Assembly (NCBI RefSeq): GCF_014297365.1
Contig: NZ_JACOQD010000003.1
Location: 248,001 to 312,000 of the forward strand
Direction of reading: 5' to 3'
Source: Winogradskyella echinorum
Lineage (GTDB): Bacteria; Bacteroidota; Bacteroidia; Flavobacteriales; Flavobacteriaceae
DNA: 64,000 bases
The position numbers were made by a program, and so were the translations under genes. Below are positions 61,171 to 64,000 of the stretch, piece by piece; the first letter of the stretch is position 1; every line of letters begins with the position of its first letter. The notes beneath the pieces were generated by a model that was given only the letters and a program-made list of their open reading frames with translations, searched no databases and had not been told where the DNA came from.

Positions 61171-63609
61171 TTATCTTTTTAAAGTAAAATGACCGTTTCT
61201 TTTTCTACCATCTAAAAAATGTGCCACAAACCAATAATCTGATGCTGGCATTAATTTGCCATTATAAGAACCATTCCAACTAGTATTATTTTGATTAAGT
61301 ACTGTTAGTATTTGTCCAAAACGGTCAAATATTTGAACACTAGCAGTCATAGGAAATTGAGAGGAAAATCCTTTTATCTGCCATGTGTCATTGACTGTAT
61401 CGCCGTTTGGCGTGAAAAATTTTGGAAAACCAAAAACTGAAACAGCTTCAGAAGTAATACCACAATTATTTTTTATATCCTTAACAAAAATGGTATGAAC
61501 GCCAGAAACAATATTTTCAAATGTATTAGACGCTTGATAAATTCCATTTTCATCATCTAAAGTATAAACATATTCACCTTCACCAGAAACAACAACAGTA
61601 ATACTATTATTTTCTGACAAATCTGTTACCTCAATGGTTTCGATGGCTGCAATATCAGAGGGTAAAACTGTAATTGTACGCTCATTAGTGCAGCCAAAAG
61701 GTTTTGTTACCTCTACCGTATAAGTGCCTGGTTCATTAATTCCTATATTAATAGTTGTTTCTCCAGTAGACCAATTATAACTGTAATTATTAGGCACATC
61801 ATCTATAATCCCGCCGTAAAGTGTTAACGGTTCCGGATAAGTATTTAGACAATAATAAACTGTTTCATCATCTAAAAGATTGGGTAGACGTTCTACATTT
61901 AGATTAACCTCAGCAATACTATAACAACCACCATTCAGTTCTAACCTTGCATAGATAGTTTGGTTATACGGTTCTACATTTGTGTAATTACTTCCCAATT
62001 GGTTTTCTTGTAATAACGCATCATTAAACGTTTCATAATAACCAAAAACTGTGACACCAGATGTTTCTCCATTTAAAATTTGAATTTCTGCTAAAGACAA
62101 ATTGAAATTAACCATACCAGTTTCTTCTAAGTTATCACAGACAGATAAATTTGCATTTTGAGCTGAATTGGTATTCACAGACAACACTACTTCTGCCATA
62201 GCACTACAATTTGTAATGGTATTAACAGCCAATGCATAGATAGTCTGGTTATTAGTTAAATTAGTATAGTTTTCTTCATCTATAGGTACTGATAAATCTA
62301 TAGTCTCAAAAAATTGCATGTCAATATTGCCTAAATCATCAGTTACAATTACATCATTATACTCACTTAAGTTGAAATTAGAAATTCCATCCATTACTTC
62401 ATCTTCACACTGAAAAATTGTAACATCTGTAACATTTGGTAGTGTATTAACCGTTACCGTTAAAGGATACCTACTGGCATTATCAGTACAACCATTTACT
62501 ACAGGTAAAAGCCAAAACGTTGTTGAAATACTAAGATTAACATCGTAACTCAATCCTGTATTTAATGTTGATGCCGAAGTCGGTGAATCGTACCACCAAA
62601 CATCATTAGTAGAAGCTTCAATTGACAGGCTTATATCTCCAGAGCCACAAACTGATATATTTTCACTAATGATACGTGGCATTAATATAGTGCTATTGGC
62701 GGACAAGTTAATCTCGGGCTCATTTGGCATGCCACCAAACTCAACAATATATCCTTGTGGATGATAAGGATTGCTTGAATCGGTACTTCCTGTTACTGTT
62801 AAATCATTCCAAGAACCTAAAATCCCTACACTTGGCGCAGTAATATGAGCATAATCTTCATCCCCTAAATTATTAGGCTCATTTGTATTCCAAAATGTAT
62901 ATTCACCGTTTGGAGAACTCCCATTAACTGTGCCAATCCAAAAAATTTGTCCAGCCTCTGGTCCTGTCACCCATTTCCAAGTGCCTTCAGTTTCTTCATC
63001 AGTAGCTCCGATCCAACCGGTACCTGCACTCTGTTCTCCTGCTAATTGCGATTCTTCTTCCGTAGTTATGGTTGCCAAGTAACCTTGTAATCCAAAATAA
63101 GTTTGTGAAGCTGCAGCATCTCTTGCTTCTGTCCAAGTGATTCCGACAGCAGGTTCATATATATAGTAATGTCCTGTACTTGGCAAGTAGTTAGCATCGC
63201 TTAAATTAATTGAGATTTGCCTATCGTTTATGTATTCTGTTTGAGATGTTTCAAAAAAAACATTTTCAACTGCGTATTCAAACTCTGCAAACGTAGCTGG
63301 ACCAATTAACGTTAAGATACCTTCAGAGGCGTTCCAACTAGATGTTATATTAGGATTTACTCCACCTAAAGTTAGTATATCTTCTCCAACCTCATATCCT
63401 TCTGCTATCTGAACAAAAATTTCTGACAAGGAAGTGTCTTCTGGATCTGGATCTATGATTTCTGCTGAAGTGACTATTGGTATCGGAGCTTCAATACAAT
63501 AAACTTGTTCACCAATTACAGTGATTTCTGGCGGTAAATTTTGAGTATAACCTGTAATACTATACAATATTATAAAACATAAAAAAGAAGCGTATTTAAT
63601 TTCTTTCAT
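61171..63609 (-). CDS. Secreted protein with C-type lectin domain and T9SS type B sorting domain
   Basis: An 812-residue protein with a signal peptide (FLCFIILYSITGYTQ). A C-type-lectin-like domain (residues ~145-290, with TWTEARDAAASQTYFGLQGY and WNTNEPNNLGDEDYAH) precedes beta-sandwich repeats with cysteines and a C-terminal T9SS type B domain (KFFTPNGDTVNDTWQIKGF, WNGSYNGKLMPASDYWF). It is moved to the cell surface by the type IX system. EPNN is the usual carbohydrate-selective motif of Ca2+-dependent lectins. It may bind surface glycans in adhesion. Confidence 0.92.
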   Translation of the reverse strand: MKEIKYASFLCFIILYSITGYTQNLPPEITVIGEQVYCIEAPIPIVTSAEIIDPDPEDTSLSEIFVQIAEGYEVGEDILTLGGVNPNITSSWNASEGILTLIGPATFAEFEYAVENVFFETSQTEYINDRQISINLSDANYLPSTGHYYIYEPAVGITWTEARDAAASQTYFGLQGYLATITTEEESQLAGEQSAGTGWIGATDEETEGTWKWVTGPEAGQIFWIGTVNGSSPNGEYTFWNTNEPNNLGDEDYAHITAPSVGILGSWNDLTVTGSTDSSNPYHPQGYIVEFGGMPNEPEINLSANSTILMPRIISENISVCGSGDISLSIEASTNDVWWYDSPTSASTLNTGLSYDVNLSISTTFWLLPVVNGCTDNASRYPLTVTVNTLPNVTDVTIFQCEDEVMDGISNFNLSEYNDVIVTDDLGNIDMQFFETIDLSVPIDEENYTNLTNNQTIYALAVNTITNCSAMAEVVLSVNTNSAQNANLSVCDNLEETGMVNFNLSLAEIQILNGETSGVTVFGYYETFNDALLQENQLGSNYTNVEPYNQTIYARLELNGGCYSIAEVNLNVERLPNLLDDETVYYCLNTYPEPLTLYGGIIDDVPNNYSYNWSTGETTINIGINEPGTYTVEVTKPFGCTNERTITVLPSDIAAIETIEVTDLSENNSITVVVSGEGEYVYTLDDENGIYQASNTFENIVSGVHTIFVKDIKNNCGITSEAVSVFGFPKFFTPNGDTVNDTWQIKGFSSQFPMTASVQIFDRFGQILTVLNQNNTSWNGSYNGKLMPASDYWFVAHFLDGRKRNGHFTLKR

Positions 63610-63624
63610 AAGAAAATAAAAGTA

Positions 63625-64000
63625 CTACTTTTTACGCATATATACACTTACTGGTACACCGTGAAAATCAAAATGATCTCTTAATTTATTTTCTAAAAAG
63701 CGCTTATATGGTTCTTTTACATATTGAGGTAAATTACAGAAAAACGCAAATTGCGGTTGCGGAGTTGGCAATTGCATAATATACTTTATTTTCACAAATT
63801 TCCCTTTATATGCTGGTGGTGGCTGATGCTCAATAACAGGTAATAACGTATCATTAAGCACACTAGTTTTAATACGTTTAGTTCTATTTTTATATACCTC
63901 GACTGCCGTTTCAATGGCTTTAAAAATACGTTGCTTATTTAATACCGAAATAAAAACTATTGGCACATCTGTAAATGGTGCAATTTGTTCTCTTATATGT
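63625..64000 (-). CDS. der: GTPase Der (EngA), C-terminal part, partial
   Basis: Open frame to the window edge; only the last ~125 residues are seen. The KH-like C-terminal domain ([51 protein letters not shown]) and the preceding [20 protein letters not shown] identify Der, a two-GTPase-domain ribosome-assembly factor. The N-terminal GTPase domains are beyond 64000. 15 bp separate it from the T9SS gene. Confidence 0.93.
   Translation of the reverse strand, partial: HIREQIAPFTDVPIVFISVLNKQRIFKAIETAVEVYKNRTKRIKTSVLNDTLLPVIEHQPPPAYKGKFVKIKYIMQLPTPQPQFAFFCNLPQYVKEPYKRFLENKLRDHFDFHGVPVSVYMRKK

Noticed and set aside
1..64000. tRNA, rRNA or riboswitch genes
   Set aside because: No cloverleaf, rRNA block or riboswitch consensus was recognised by eye in any intergenic gap, including before trpB, lysA and ilvE.

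Overview
The window is a stretch of an AT-rich chromosome from a member of the Bacteroidota, most likely a marine-type Flavobacteriaceae. The evidence is a T9SS type B sorting domain, an OMP_b-brl_3-type TonB-dependent receptor with a carboxypeptidase-like regulatory domain, a GSCFA protein, many Bacteroidota lipoproteins, no Shine-Dalgarno pattern, and promoters of the Bacteroidota form TTTG-N19..21-TAnnTTTG (clearest before sucC and grpE). No rRNA, tRNA, IS element, prophage, integrase or CRISPR array was recognised.

Layout. 0-8 kb: end of an S74-type tail-fibre/adhesin-like gene, uvrB, a TerB-like gene, a secreted esterase, a DUF1456 gene, sucC, an ACT-domain gene and lysA. 8-11.4 kb: PAS histidine kinase plus receiver protein, a DUF1624-type membrane acyltransferase and a very small membrane protein. 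11.4-23.5 kb: a nearly unbroken leftward series: two paralogous carboxypeptidase-regulatory-domain proteins around a VOC protein, DinB-like protein, M28 peptidase, PPK2, a sigma-54 regulator without a DNA-binding domain, a DUF6268-type barrel, an MscS channel and a NatA/NatB-like ABC exporter. 23.7-33.3 kb: dnaJ-grpE, YceI lipoprotein, a MazG-like NTP pyrophosphohydrolase, ilvE, DUF4920 and CxxCH lipoproteins, mnmD, a 42-bp hairpin repeat array, trpBA, trmL and an EF-hand protein.

33.3-44.6 kb is the accessory part: small secreted or membrane hypotheticals, an acetolactate-decarboxylase-like lipoprotein, a beta-lactamase-fold hydrolase, an rhlE helicase operon, and two gene blocks (AraC + SRPBCC + SDR; alpha/beta hydrolase) bounded by long imperfect inverted repeats that look like integron attC sites. 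A duplicated promoter/leader precedes both blocks, and a remnant of the 3' end of the neighbouring uracil-DNA-glycosylase-like gene lies just after one of the sites. No integrase is visible, so the mechanism is inferred. This is the most interesting part of the window.

44.6-64 kb is mostly housekeeping: TPR protein, yaaA, rluD with a PASTA protein, ddl, a four-helix-bundle protein, coaD, HEAT and GSCFA proteins, alaS, an M23-MerR-LemA-TPM-TPM-TPM operon, a TonB-dependent receptor, a secreted C-type-lectin T9SS protein, and the 3' end of der running off the right edge.
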